From Rhabdaerophilum calidifontis (GTDB lineage: Bacteria; Pseudomonadota; Alphaproteobacteria; Rhizobiales; Beijerinckiaceae): a stretch of 64,000 nucleotides of DNA. The stretch is taken from contig NZ_VTRS01000001.1 of the NCBI RefSeq assembly GCF_008641065.1, positions 682,001-746,000 on the forward strand, given 5' to 3'. A program made the translations under genes and the position numbers. This document shows, piece by piece, positions 1 through 9,866 of this stretch; position 1 is the first letter of the stretch, and every line of letters begins with the position of its first letter. Below the pieces are notes generated by a model. That model did not search any database and was not told where the DNA came from. It saw only the letters and a list, made by a program, of their open reading frames with translations.

Positions 1-1414
<1,414 letters not shown>

Positions 1415-1417
1415 GGA

Positions 1418-1951
1418 TCAGGCGTCGAGGCGGATGAGCCGCGCGGAGATGGCGCGTGCGAGCACCAGCGTCGGCACCGAGACCATGGCATCCGCACTGC
1501 CGGCGGGAACCCAGATGCGCGCGAAGCGGGTGACGGCGGAATCCATCATGATCGGCACGCGGTTCAGCAGCGCCACCGGCGGGATCGCTTCGAGCGGGAA
1601 GCCGGTGATGCGCAGCGCCGATTCGGCATCGGCGCGGGCGAGATTTTCGCCCACTGTGGCGCCGAGCAGCTTCTCGCTGATCGGCGAAGTTGCTGAATGC
1701 AGCAGCAGATAGGGCTTCTTGGTCGCCTTGCCGCGGAACATCGCGCTGAGCACGATGAAGGGCAGTTCGCAATCGCAGGCGGCCGCCATGCTCTCGGGGG
1801 TGTTGGCCTCCGGCGGCAGCAGCTTCAGCGTATAGGGGATCGCATCGCGATAGAGCGCGGCGAGCACGCGGCGCGTCGCGGGCGAGGCGCCGGGAACATC
1901 GCCGTCCGGCGGGTTGATTTCGTCCTGCTCGACCTGCTGGGCAACCGACAC
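1418..1951 (-). CDS. YbaK/ProX-type aminoacyl-tRNA deacylase domain protein
   Basis: This 177-residue cytoplasmic protein matches the YbaK/EbsC fold. Members hydrolyse mischarged aminoacyl-tRNAs, typically Cys- or Ala-tRNA-Pro, protecting translation fidelity. Supporting segments are FIVLSAMFRGKATKKPYLLL near residues 66-85, then SEKLLGATVGENLARADAE and TGFPLEAIPPVALLN, which match the usual strand order and the conserved GF-x-x-x-x-I-P-P motif. It is convergent with the FNR gene, with 3 bases between the stops. Its substrate cannot be predicted from sequence alone; YbaK, ProX and related families are not separable by eye. Confidence 0.8.
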   Translation of the reverse strand: MSVAQQVEQDEINPPDGDVPGASPATRRVLAALYRDAIPYTLKLLPPEANTPESMAAACDCELPFIVLSAMFRGKATKKPYLLLHSATSPISEKLLGATVGENLARADAESALRITGFPLEAIPPVALLNRVPIMMDSAVTRFARIWVPAGSADAMVSVPTLVLARAISARLIRLDA

Positions 1952-2000
1952 GGCTCGCGCCTTCTGCTGAGAGAATGCTCGGATTATGCCGTCATCTTGG

Positions 2001-2900
2001 TTAACGAGCGGTTCGAGGCAGCGTGAATTCCGCGAGCGTCGTCACCGGCCCGCCGCCGCGCGGCGTGCCGCGGCGCGTGATCCGCGCCGTGCGCGCGGCG
2101 GGGTTGATCGCGATCAGGTGGTATTCGGCGAGATGCCCCGGCGTGCCCGGCACCGCGGAGGCCGAGGCGACGCCGAGCACCGGAACCGGCCCGGCCGGTC
2201 CCGTGATCTCGGCCAGCGAATGGCGGTGGTTGTGCCCGTGCAGCACGAGTTCGGCGCCGTGGCGGCCGAGCAGCTCCGCCATCTTCCGCTGGTCCATGAG
2301 GTTTCGTCCGAAGCGCGTCACGGTCTTCAGCGGCGGATGATGGATCATCACGACGCGGAACAGGCCCTCCTGCCGCGTGCTGTCGAGGAGATCGGCGAGC
2401 GCCGCGCGCTGCGCCTCGCCGACACGGCCGGTCGCCATGAAAGGCAGGGTCGGCACGCCGGAATTGACGCCGATCAGCGCCACGCCGCCGCGCCGCCGCA
2501 GATAGGGGAAGCGGCACGGCCCCTCGGCGCCATCGCCCAGCATGTAGGGGCGGAAGACCCGCTCCATGGCCGGCAGCGATTCGCGGATATAGGCATCGTG
2601 GTTGCCCGGCACGATCGAGACCGATCCGGCATCGCCGAGGCTGCGCACCGCCGCCATGGCCTGCGGGAATTCCGGCTCGTACCCGACATTGACGAGATCG
2701 CCCGTCAGCGCGATGTGATCGGGCGTATGGCGCGCGAGATCAGCGATGATCTCGGCCAGGACATCCATGCTGTGGATCGTCGCGCGCGCGCCGTGCCAGT
2801 TCAGCGCGCCGGTGAGGCGCTTGTTGATCAGCTTGCGGAACGGTATCCGCGGGAGAGGCCCGATATGCGGATCCGAGAGATGGGCCAGCAGGAATTCCAA
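2001..2900 (-). CDS. Calcineurin-like metallophosphoesterase
   Basis: A 299-residue phosphoesterase of the calcineurin-like superfamily. The metal-binding motifs appear in order: SDPHIG at the N-terminus (D-x-H), GDLVNVG near residue 60, GNHDAY near residue 95, and HGHNH near residue 215. Such enzymes cleave phosphomono- or diesters, often cyclic nucleotides; the substrate is unknown. I start at TTG 2900 because the fold begins a few residues later (reading MEFLLAHLSDPHIG). An ATG at 2948 would add 16 unconvincing residues and overlap the divergent Nudix gene. With the TTG, the two divergent genes start on adjacent bases. No signal peptide is seen. Confidence 0.83.
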   Translation of the reverse strand: MEFLLAHLSDPHIGPLPRIPFRKLINKRLTGALNWHGARATIHSMDVLAEIIADLARHTPDHIALTGDLVNVGYEPEFPQAMAAVRSLGDAGSVSIVPGNHDAYIRESLPAMERVFRPYMLGDGAEGPCRFPYLRRRGGVALIGVNSGVPTLPFMATGRVGEAQRAALADLLDSTRQEGLFRVVMIHHPPLKTVTRFGRNLMDQRKMAELLGRHGAELVLHGHNHRHSLAEITGPAGPVPVLGVASASAVPGTPGHLAEYHLIAINPAARTARITRRGTPRGGGPVTTLAEFTLPRTAR

Positions 2901-3443
2901 GTGAACGACACCCGCGCGGAGGAAGCGGCCCCCCTGTTGCCCGCGCATGCCGATCCGTCAAGCGGCAAGATCGCGGCGGGCGGGGTGCGGCGCCGGATCG
3001 TGACCCGGCTCCTTCATGCCTGGTTCTGGCTCAGCCGGGGCATGACGCTGGGCGTGCGGGTGATGGTGCTCGACGCTAAGGGGCGGGTCTTCCTGGTGCG
3101 CCACACCTATGTGCCGGGCTGGCACCTGCCGGGCGGCGGGGTCGAGGCCGGCCAGACATTGCTCGACGCCGCGCGGCAGGAACTGGCCGAGGAGGCCAAT
3201 ATCGCGCTGACCGGTCCGGCACGGCTGCATGGCGTATATTTCAACCGCGACGCCTCCCGCCGCGACCATGTGGCGCTGTTCGTCCTGCGCGATTTCCGCG
3301 TTCTCGGCCCGCGTCCGCCCGACCGGGAAATCGCGGAAACCGGCTTCTTCCCGCTTGATGGCCTGCCGGACGGCACGACCGGCGGCACCCGCCGCCGGCT
3401 GGCGGAGGTGCTGGACGGGCTGCCGCCCGATCCGTTCTGGTAG
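2901..3443 (+). CDS. Nudix hydrolase
   Basis: A 180-residue protein with a Nudix domain over roughly residues 45-175. The strand LVRHTYVPGWHLPGGGVEAG leads into the Nudix box, G(x5)E(x7)REUxEExGU, read here as GGGVEAGQTLL then QELAEEANIA. The second box residue before E is Q rather than R (RQELAEEA), a mild deviation. These enzymes hydrolyse nucleoside diphosphates linked to other moieties; the substrate is not predictable. A GTG start at 2901 is preceded by AGGA at 2890-2893; an ATG at 3042 would drop a conserved N-terminal helix. It starts immediately beside the divergent phosphoesterase start. Confidence 0.82.
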   Translation: MNDTRAEEAAPLLPAHADPSSGKIAAGGVRRRIVTRLLHAWFWLSRGMTLGVRVMVLDAKGRVFLVRHTYVPGWHLPGGGVEAGQTLLDAARQELAEEANIALTGPARLHGVYFNRDASRRDHVALFVLRDFRVLGPRPPDREIAETGFFPLDGLPDGTTGGTRRRLAEVLDGLPPDPFW

Positions 3444-3505
3444 CCCCGCGCGCCGCGCCGGCGGAGGTTGACACGGGCCGCGTTCCCGCGCCTTCTCCCG
3501 CGATC

Positions 3506-4006
3506 ATGACCCAGCTCGACGTGACCATCGAACCGCAATCCGCCGCCGACGAGGCGGCAGTCGACCGTCTTCAGGCGCGGGCATTCGGCCCGGGCCGTTT
3601 CGCGCGCACCGCCTTCCGCATCCGCGAGCAGGCGCAGCATGCGGAAAGCCTGGCCTTTGTCGCACGCGTCGGCTCGCTAATGGTCGGCTCGGTGCAGCTG
3701 ACGCCGATCCGGATCGATGCGCATCCCGCCTTCATGCTCGGGCCGCTCGTGGTCGATCCAGCCTTCGAGGGAAGGGGGATCGGCCGGGCGCTGCTCGAAC
3801 GCGGCGCGCTGGCGGCGCGGGCGGCGCGCGGCGACCTGATCCTGCTCGTGGGGGACGAGGCCTATTATTCCCGCCACGGCTATCGGCGCGTGCCGCCGGG
3901 CCGCATCCGGCTGCCGGGGCCGGTCGATCCGGCGCGGCTCCTCGCGCTGGAACTTCAGCCGGGGGCGCTGGAGCGGATCACCGGCGCGGTGCGCGGTGGC
4001 GATTGA
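3506..4006 (+). CDS. GNAT-family N-acetyltransferase
   Basis: A 166-residue single-domain acetyltransferase. The central segment LGPLVVDPAFEGRGIGRAL (residues about 80-98) is the GNAT motif A, with the acetyl-CoA pyrophosphate loop as GRGIGRAL. The pattern LIDSVQLTP-like strand, LGPLAV, then GDEAYYSRHGY (about residue 119) is typical of the YhbS-like subgroup in proteobacteria. The acceptor substrate is unknown. It lies 62 bases after the Nudix gene on the same strand and converges with the large membrane protein gene to its right. Confidence 0.82.
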   Translation: MTQLDVTIEPQSAADEAAVDRLQARAFGPGRFARTAFRIREQAQHAESLAFVARVGSLMVGSVQLTPIRIDAHPAFMLGPLVVDPAFEGRGIGRALLERGALAARAARGDLILLVGDEAYYSRHGYRRVPPGRIRLPGPVDPARLLALELQPGALERITGAVRGGD

Positions 4007-4007
4007 C

Positions 4008-6113
4008 TCAGCCCGCCGCCTTGGCACGCCGGCGCGCGCCCTCGGCGAGCCAGGCGCCGATCAGCGGCAGGAGCAGCAATCCGAGGCCGAGGAAGCCGAG
4101 CCCGAGCGGCGTCACCGTCAGCCCGCGCAGGATCGTCGCCTCGGTGGGGCGCAGGCCGATATAATCCGCGCCGCCGAAGCGGGTTCCGGAGCGGATATCG
4201 ACGATCCGCGGCAGATCGAGGCTTCCCCGCGCGAAGATCCGCCGCACGGAGCCGCCGGTCGCCTCGGCCACGGGGGCGAGATCATCAAGGGTGCTGACGA
4301 CCTGGCGGAATTCGCGCGGGTTGGGCTGGCCGGCATTGATGAAGGCGACGAGCCCGCCATTCTCCGCCTTGTAGAGCCCGGCGCGCCGGATCGCGATTTC
4401 GGCACGCCAGATGCCGGGCTCGGCCTCGGCGAGGGGCACGGGCGATACGCCGCCGGCGGGCTCGGTGAGGCGGACCTCACCCGGCGGACCGCCGATGGTG
4501 CGGCGCTCGACGATGATGCGCCCGCCGCCCAGCGAAAGGCGCAGGGCCTCCTCCTCAAGCTCCGGCTCCTTCATCAGCCAATGCGAGAGCCGCCGCAGCA
4601 GGTCGAGATAGGGGCCGCCGCCGGCATAGCCGCGCGCCCAGAGCCAGACATGATCGGACAGGAACAGCCCGACCCGACCCTTGCCCTCGCGCCGCAATTC
4701 CAGCAACGGCAGATCGTCGATCCCGTGCAGGAGGCTCTGGCCGGACCGCGCGCGGGCGGCGATCTGCCGGAACCAGGGGGCCCAGCGCGGCTCGCCGCCG
4801 GGTTCGCCCGCGCCGTCAAGCCCGCGGGTTACGGGGTGGCGGCGGCCGAGATCGGTGATCTCGGCGCGGAAGGGCCGTTCGAGCACGGTGCCGGTCGGTT
4901 CCGCGGGCATGATCTCGTTGAGCGGGGTCGAGAGAAGCCCGTTCCGCGCCACGATCTCCGGCCCGACAGCGAAGAGCATCGCGCCGCCCTCCCGGACATA
5001 GCGCACCATGTTCTCGAAATAGAGCGTCGGCAGAAAGGTCTGGTTCGAGTAGCGGTCGAAGATGATCAGGTCGAATTCCTTGATCTTCGTGACGAACAGT
5101 TCACGCGTCGGGAAGGCGATCAGAGAGAGTTCGTTGGTCGGCGTTCCGTCCTGCTTCTCGGGGGGGCGCAGAATCGTGAAATGCACCAGTTCGACGTTCG
5201 GATCGGCCTTGAGCAGGTTGCGCCAGGTGCGCTCACCGGCATGCGGTTCGCCCGAAACGAGCAGCACACGCAGCTTCTCGCGCACACCCTCGACCGGCAG
5301 GGCGAGGCGGTTGTTGAGTTCCGTGAGTTCGCCGGGCGCGGTCTCGATCGCGAGTTCGAACAGGTTCATGCCGGCGCGATCGATCCTCAGCGCCAGTTTC
5401 AGCGGAACGCCGGGCAGGGCGGTGGCGCCGCCGACCGGCTCGCCGTTCTGGCGGATCGTGAGCCGCACCGGTCCAGCCGGGCCGCCATTGGCCTCGATAC
5501 GCAGCGTCGCGGTGATCTCCTTGCCGACGATGCCGAAGCGCGGGGCTTCGACCAGCTCGATCCGGCGGTCAAATTCATCCGCGCGTCCGGTCACCAGGGC
5601 GTGGAACGGCGCGGTGAAGCCGAGCCGGCCGCGATCGGCGGGGATATCGTGGACATTGCCGTCGGTGATGGCGATGATCCCGGCAAGGCGGTCCTGCGGC
5701 ACGTCGCGCGTCGCGGTGGCGAGCGTCTCGAAGAGGCGCGTGCCGTCTCCCGCCGCGTCGCGGTCGAAGACGTCCACGATGCGGATCTCGGTGTTGGGGC
5801 GCGCTTTCAGGCTCTCGGTCAGGGAACGCAGCGCGGCCTCGGTCTCCTCCATCCGGCCGGCGATGGTCTGCGAGCCGGAGCGATCCACCACCACGGCGAC
5901 GATATCGCTCAGCCTGTCGCGCTTCTCGCTGACAAGACGCGGATCGGCGAGCCCGGCGAGGATCAGCGCCACCGCGACGAGCCGCAGCCAGGCCCCGCGC
6001 CTGCCGCGCCAGATCAGGTAGCCGGCGGCGATGAGGCCCGCCGCCGCGAGCACGGCGAGCAGCCACCAGGGCAGGGCGGGCGCGAAATCGAGGGTGAGGC
6101 GGTCGGCATTCAT
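4008..6113 (-). CDS. Membrane protein with von Willebrand-type and glutamine-amidotransferase-like domains (MoxR operon)
   Basis: This 701-residue protein is the last gene of the leftward moxR operon. Two membrane segments lie near residues 14-55 (LPWWLLAVLAAAGLIAAGY and LRLVAVALILAGLA) and one near the C-terminus (LGLGFLGLGLLLLPLIGAW). A large domain, probably periplasmic, lies between. Residues about 70-190 contain a VWA-like metal site: DRSGS (DxSxS) and later IIAITDG. The middle resembles a class I glutamine amidotransferase fold (LLVSGEPHAGERTW through FDLIIFDRY and EGGAMLFAVGPE), but no catalytic cysteine is seen at the expected turn, so it is probably not an enzyme. Its start overlaps the stop of the preceding gene by 4 bases. 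The function of the family is not established. Confidence 0.82.
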   Translation of the reverse strand: MNADRLTLDFAPALPWWLLAVLAAAGLIAAGYLIWRGRRGAWLRLVAVALILAGLADPRLVSEKRDRLSDIVAVVVDRSGSQTIAGRMEETEAALRSLTESLKARPNTEIRIVDVFDRDAAGDGTRLFETLATATRDVPQDRLAGIIAITDGNVHDIPADRGRLGFTAPFHALVTGRADEFDRRIELVEAPRFGIVGKEITATLRIEANGGPAGPVRLTIRQNGEPVGGATALPGVPLKLALRIDRAGMNLFELAIETAPGELTELNNRLALPVEGVREKLRVLLVSGEPHAGERTWRNLLKADPNVELVHFTILRPPEKQDGTPTNELSLIAFPTRELFVTKIKEFDLIIFDRYSNQTFLPTLYFENMVRYVREGGAMLFAVGPEIVARNGLLSTPLNEIMPAEPTGTVLERPFRAEITDLGRRHPVTRGLDGAGEPGGEPRWAPWFRQIAARARSGQSLLHGIDDLPLLELRREGKGRVGLFLSDHVWLWARGYAGGGPYLDLLRRLSHWLMKEPELEEEALRLSLGGGRIIVERRTIGGPPGEVRLTEPAGGVSPVPLAEAEPGIWRAEIAIRRAGLYKAENGGLVAFINAGQPNPREFRQVVSTLDDLAPVAEATGGSVRRIFARGSLDLPRIVDIRSGTRFGGADYIGLRPTEATILRGLTVTPLGLGFLGLGLLLLPLIGAWLAEGARRRAKAAG

Positions 6114-8905
6114 TGCCCGAGCCTTTCGAGCAGCGCCGGCACATGGACCTGATCGGCCTTGTAATTGCCGGTGAAGACATACATCACGAGATTGACGCCG
6201 GTGCGATAGGCCATCTCGCGCTGGCGCGGCTCGCCCGGCACCAGCGGGTAGAGCGGGTTGCCGAGCCGGTCGGTCGCCCAGGCGGCGGCGAGGTCGTTCG
6301 AGGTGATGATGATCGGCGAGACGCGGTCGCCGGCGCGCGCCGGAACTTTGCTGTCGCTCGGCCCGGTCAGGGCCTCGACCCAGCTGTCGCCGGTCACGTA
6401 GCGGCCGGTGAAGCGGTCGAGGAGGTAAAAGGTCTTGGTCAGCACATGATCGCGCGGGATCGGCTCCAGCGCGGGAATGTCGAGCGTCGCCAGCATCTGG
6501 CGCAGGGCGCGGGTCTCGGCGGTCGGCTGGCCGCCGGAGCGCTGGATGAAGGCGTCACGCGTGTCGAACACCATCGTGCCGCCCTGGCGCATGAAATTGC
6601 CGATCGCGCGGATCGCCGCCTCGGAGGGCATGGGCTGCCCCGCGAGCACCGGCCAGTAGATCATCGAATAGAACACAAGCTCATCCCGCGCCGGATCGAG
6701 CCCGATCGGCTCGTCGAGCTGGAGCGCGGTGCGCTGGCTGAGGATCTGCCCGAGGCCGTAGAGCCCGGCGCGGCTCGCCTCGTCGACCTGGGCGTTGCCG
6801 GTGACGATATAGGCCAGGCGCGGCCGTAGCGAGGAGCGGATATCTTCCGGCCGCACCGCCTGCGGATCCGATCCTTGCGCGATGGCGTCGCCGGGCGCGA
6901 TGAGGAGCAGCAGGGCGAGCCCGAACCCGCCGGCTCCGAGCCCTGCTGCGGGCGCCGGGCTTCGGCGCAGCCGCGCAATCGCGCCGCCGAGCAGCGCCAC
7001 TGCAAGCGAATCCGCAATCACCAGCAGGGCCGCGACGAGCAGCAGCGCCGGCCGGAAATCCACGCCGCGCGCGTTCTCGAGCGGAAGGGGGCCGGCGGAG
7101 CCGAAATCGATGGCGGCGAGCGCAACCGAGGCATTGAGCACATTGACCGCCAGCGCGGCTTCCGGGGGGCCGTAATAGCCCGGCGGATGGTCACGGCTCG
7201 CGGGTGCCGTGTGGCGCGTATCGATCGGCCGCGCATGGCCGGCGGCGGCGGAGAGCGCGCCGAACCCGTCGAGCGTCAGGCGCGGCGCGAGCTTGACGGC
7301 GGCCTCTCCGCGCGCGGAATCGCCGCCCGCCTGACCCTTGGCCGTGAGCAGCAGGCGGCGAAGCATGTCGACGAACAGTCCGGAGAGCGGCAGGTTCGAC
7401 CAGGCGGTCGAGGCGGTGACGTGGAAAAGCACGATCTGCCCGGCCCCGCGTTGCGCGCCGGTCACCAGCGGGGTTCCATCCTCCAGAACGGCCCAGCTCG
7501 CGCGCATCAGCTCGCTGTCGGGCTCGGCGAGCACCTGGCGCTCGATCCGCACATCGGCATGGCGCGTGAGCCCCGCGAAGGGCGAGCCCTCGGGGATCTC
7601 GCCGAGTTTCTGCGGCCTGTCCCAGGAGAGGGCGCCGCCGAGGATGCGGCCGCCGCGACGCAGGCGCACGGGGAGCAAGTCGTCGCTCGATGCCGCGAGA
7701 CCTGGCCCTGCGAAGCGCACGAGCATGCCGCCATTCTCGACGAAGCGCGCGACCTGGCTCGCGGATTCGCCGGAGAGGGTGCCGAAATCGACCAGAACCA
7801 GGATATCGGGCCGTTCCTCGAGCGCGCGGCCGATCGGGTCGGTCACACCGCGCGGCGGCTCGCGCAGGTCGGAATAGGGTTCGAGTGCGCGGACGAGGAA
7901 ATAGCGGCCGGAGACAAGCGGCTGCGCGGTATCCGCGGTCTCGCCGGTGATGAGCGCGACGCGGCGGCGGCGATGCGCGCCGTCGAGAAGCTGTACGGCA
8001 CCGGCGGAGCGGTGATCGGCGATCTCGATCCGGGCGATGTCGTTGACGATCTCGGTCGGCAGGGCGAGCCGCGCCCGCGCCTCCGTGGCGGCGGGGGCGA
8101 AGGCGAAGCCGGCATCGCCGAGCGGGCGGCCCTTGTCGTCATAGGCGCGCACGAGGCCCGGCGCCGGCGCGCCATCCGCCGCGGGCCGGCGGATGATCGC
8201 CTCGAGGCCCTCGGCGTTCTGGTCGAGGCCGACAAGGCCCAGCAGCGTCGCGGCGGGGGCGGCGATGATGTCGAGCCGCTCGCCCGCGGCCGCGCGGAAG
8301 GCGGCGATGCGCGGCGCCTCGTCCTCGCCCAGCAACCCGTCGCTGATCCAGATCGCGGCGGCATCGGGGCTGGCGGCGAGCAGGGCTGCGGCGGCCTCGA
8401 ACATCGCCGCGCGCGGCGGATGCCAGGGTTTCGGCGCCAGCGAATTGAGCCGCGACAATGCCGCGCGCGCGGTTTCCGGCTGGCGTGCCGGCTGCTCGTC
8501 GCTCGCGGCGATCAGCAGCACGGGCCGCTGCATGGTGGCTTCGATCAGGGCGGCGGCGCGCTCGATCCGGGTTTTCCAGGCCGCGGCGGCGGGCCAGCCG
8601 TCGTCCAGCAGCAGCAGGAGCGGGCCGGAGGCGCTCTCGGCGCGCAGGCCGCCGGGCGGCTGCCAGCGCGGACCGGCGACCGCGAGGATGATCGCGGCGG
8701 CGGCGGCGAGGCGCAGGGCGAGCAGCCACCAGGGCGTGCGCGCCGGCTCGCGCTCGCGGCCGAGGATGTCGCGCACCAGCGGCAGGGTCGGCAGCGGCAG
8801 CCGCCGGGGCGGCGGCGGGGTCAGGCGCAGCAGGAAGTAGAGCGCCGGCAGCACGATCAGCGCCGCGAGCGCGAGAGGAGCGAGAAAGGTGAGACCCGCA
8901 AGCAT
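6110..8905 (-). CDS. DUF4159 domain membrane protein with BatA-type N-terminus
   Basis: A 931-residue protein, third in the operon. The N-terminus (LTFLAPLALAALIVLPALYF and LRLTPPPPRRLPLPTLPLV) is the aerotolerance-regulator BatA-type membrane anchor, followed by a second segment near residue 62. The middle resembles the amidotransferase-like fold (RPDILVLVDFGTLSG, ENGGMLVRFAGPG). Further membrane segments lie near residues 620-660. The C-terminal 210 residues are the DUF4159 domain (RLAYIVTGNAQVDEASRAGL, then QGGTMVFDTRDA). It overlaps the next gene by an ATGA and starts 9 bases after the DUF58 gene. Homologues keep this operon order in alphaproteobacteria, but the biochemical role is unknown. 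Confidence 0.85.
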   Translation of the reverse strand: MLAGLTFLAPLALAALIVLPALYFLLRLTPPPPRRLPLPTLPLVRDILGREREPARTPWWLLALRLAAAAAIILAVAGPRWQPPGGLRAESASGPLLLLLDDGWPAAAAWKTRIERAAALIEATMQRPVLLIAASDEQPARQPETARAALSRLNSLAPKPWHPPRAAMFEAAAALLAASPDAAAIWISDGLLGEDEAPRIAAFRAAAGERLDIIAAPAATLLGLVGLDQNAEGLEAIIRRPAADGAPAPGLVRAYDDKGRPLGDAGFAFAPAATEARARLALPTEIVNDIARIEIADHRSAGAVQLLDGAHRRRRVALITGETADTAQPLVSGRYFLVRALEPYSDLREPPRGVTDPIGRALEERPDILVLVDFGTLSGESASQVARFVENGGMLVRFAGPGLAASSDDLLPVRLRRGGRILGGALSWDRPQKLGEIPEGSPFAGLTRHADVRIERQVLAEPDSELMRASWAVLEDGTPLVTGAQRGAGQIVLFHVTASTAWSNLPLSGLFVDMLRRLLLTAKGQAGGDSARGEAAVKLAPRLTLDGFGALSAAAGHARPIDTRHTAPASRDHPPGYYGPPEAALAVNVLNASVALAAIDFGSAGPLPLENARGVDFRPALLLVAALLVIADSLAVALLGGAIARLRRSPAPAAGLGAGGFGLALLLLIAPGDAIAQGSDPQAVRPEDIRSSLRPRLAYIVTGNAQVDEASRAGLYGLGQILSQRTALQLDEPIGLDPARDELVFYSMIYWPVLAGQPMPSEAAIRAIGNFMRQGGTMVFDTRDAFIQRSGGQPTAETRALRQMLATLDIPALEPIPRDHVLTKTFYLLDRFTGRYVTGDSWVEALTGPSDSKVPARAGDRVSPIIITSNDLAAAWATDRLGNPLYPLVPGEPRQREMAYRTGVNLVMYVFTGNYKADQVHVPALLERLGQ

Positions 8906-8914
8906 GCCCGCCTC

Positions 8915-9856
8915 CTATCGCACCGCGCCGGCCGAGGCCGGCTGGCCGCCGATCAGCGCCGCGAGCTGGAGCAGGGTCTCCGCCGCCGGGCGATGCGTGA
9001 CATGCTTGACGAAGCCGAACCCGTGCCGCGTGGCGATGCGCCGCAATTCCGCGGTGATTGCGGCGATCCGGTCGCGGTAGCGGCCCGCCACCTCGGCGGC
9101 ATCGCCGATCCGCCAGGCATCGACCTCCTCCAGCCCCTCGAATTCGAGTTCGCCCGCGAAGGGGAAGTCCTCCTCGGCCGGATCGCGGATCAGCACCAGC
9201 GTCCCCTTTATACCGGAGGCGGCCAGCGCGGCGACGCGCTCGGCATATTGTGCAGGCGGCAGGATGAAATCGCCGATCATGATGAGATGATCGTGCCGGC
9301 GCAGGTGCAGCCCCTCCGGCATGGCCGGCGCCGAGGCCGGTTCCGGAGCGCCCGGCCGCAGCATCGCCTCGGCAAGCCGCATGATGATGTTGCGCGAGGC
9401 GAGCGGATGCGTGCGGCCGGGCAGGCCGACGCGTTCGCCGGCATGGACGAGCAGATCGGCGAGCGCGAGCCCGATCAGGATGGCGCGGTCGCGCTTCGGC
9501 TGCGCCGCAAGGCGCGAGACGAAATGCATCGAGGCCGAGAGATCGATCCAGAGCCAATGCGCCGCGGCGCTTTCCCATTCCCGCTCGCGGACATAGAGCC
9601 GATCGTCGCGCGCCGAGCGGCGCCAGTCGATCCGGTGGCTCGCCTCGCCGGTGACGAAGGGGCGGAATTCCCAGAATTCCTCGCCCAGTCCCGGTCGGCG
9701 CCGGCCATGGATGCCGAGTTGCAGCTGCGCGGCGACATTGCGCGCCTCGACGACGAGATGCGGCAGGATATCCGCCAGCCGCGCCGCCTCGCCCGTCAGG
9801 GCGCCGGGAAGCCCTTTCGCAAATCCCGGAACGGCTCTCGCCTCCTCGCCGCGCAA
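8915..9856 (-). CDS. DUF58 domain protein (MoxR-associated, VWA-like)
   Basis: A 313-residue protein, second in the moxR operon. The DUF58 signature EFWEFRPFVTGEASHRIDWR is at about residues 55-75, followed by REREWE. A von Willebrand metal site is visible as IDLSAS (DxSxS) near residue 100. I chose TTG at 9856: GGAG precedes it by 6 bases, and it lies just past the moxR stop. The longer frame reading back to 9985 lies wholly within moxR and has no family similarity. DUF58 proteins are thought to be substrates or adaptors of MoxR ATPases in the assembly of envelope complexes; this is inference from the family. Confidence 0.88.
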   Translation of the reverse strand: MRGEEARAVPGFAKGLPGALTGEAARLADILPHLVVEARNVAAQLQLGIHGRRRPGLGEEFWEFRPFVTGEASHRIDWRRSARDDRLYVREREWESAAAHWLWIDLSASMHFVSRLAAQPKRDRAILIGLALADLLVHAGERVGLPGRTHPLASRNIIMRLAEAMLRPGAPEPASAPAMPEGLHLRRHDHLIMIGDFILPPAQYAERVAALAASGIKGTLVLIRDPAEEDFPFAGELEFEGLEEVDAWRIGDAAEVAGRYRDRIAAITAELRRIATRHGFGFVKHVTHRPAAETLLQLAALIGGQPASAGAVR

Positions 9857-9866
9857 GCCCTTCTCC

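Noticed and set aside
3996-6152. A 718-codon rightward open frame
   Set aside because: Antisense to the VWA/gatase-like membrane protein gene; composition explained by its codon use.
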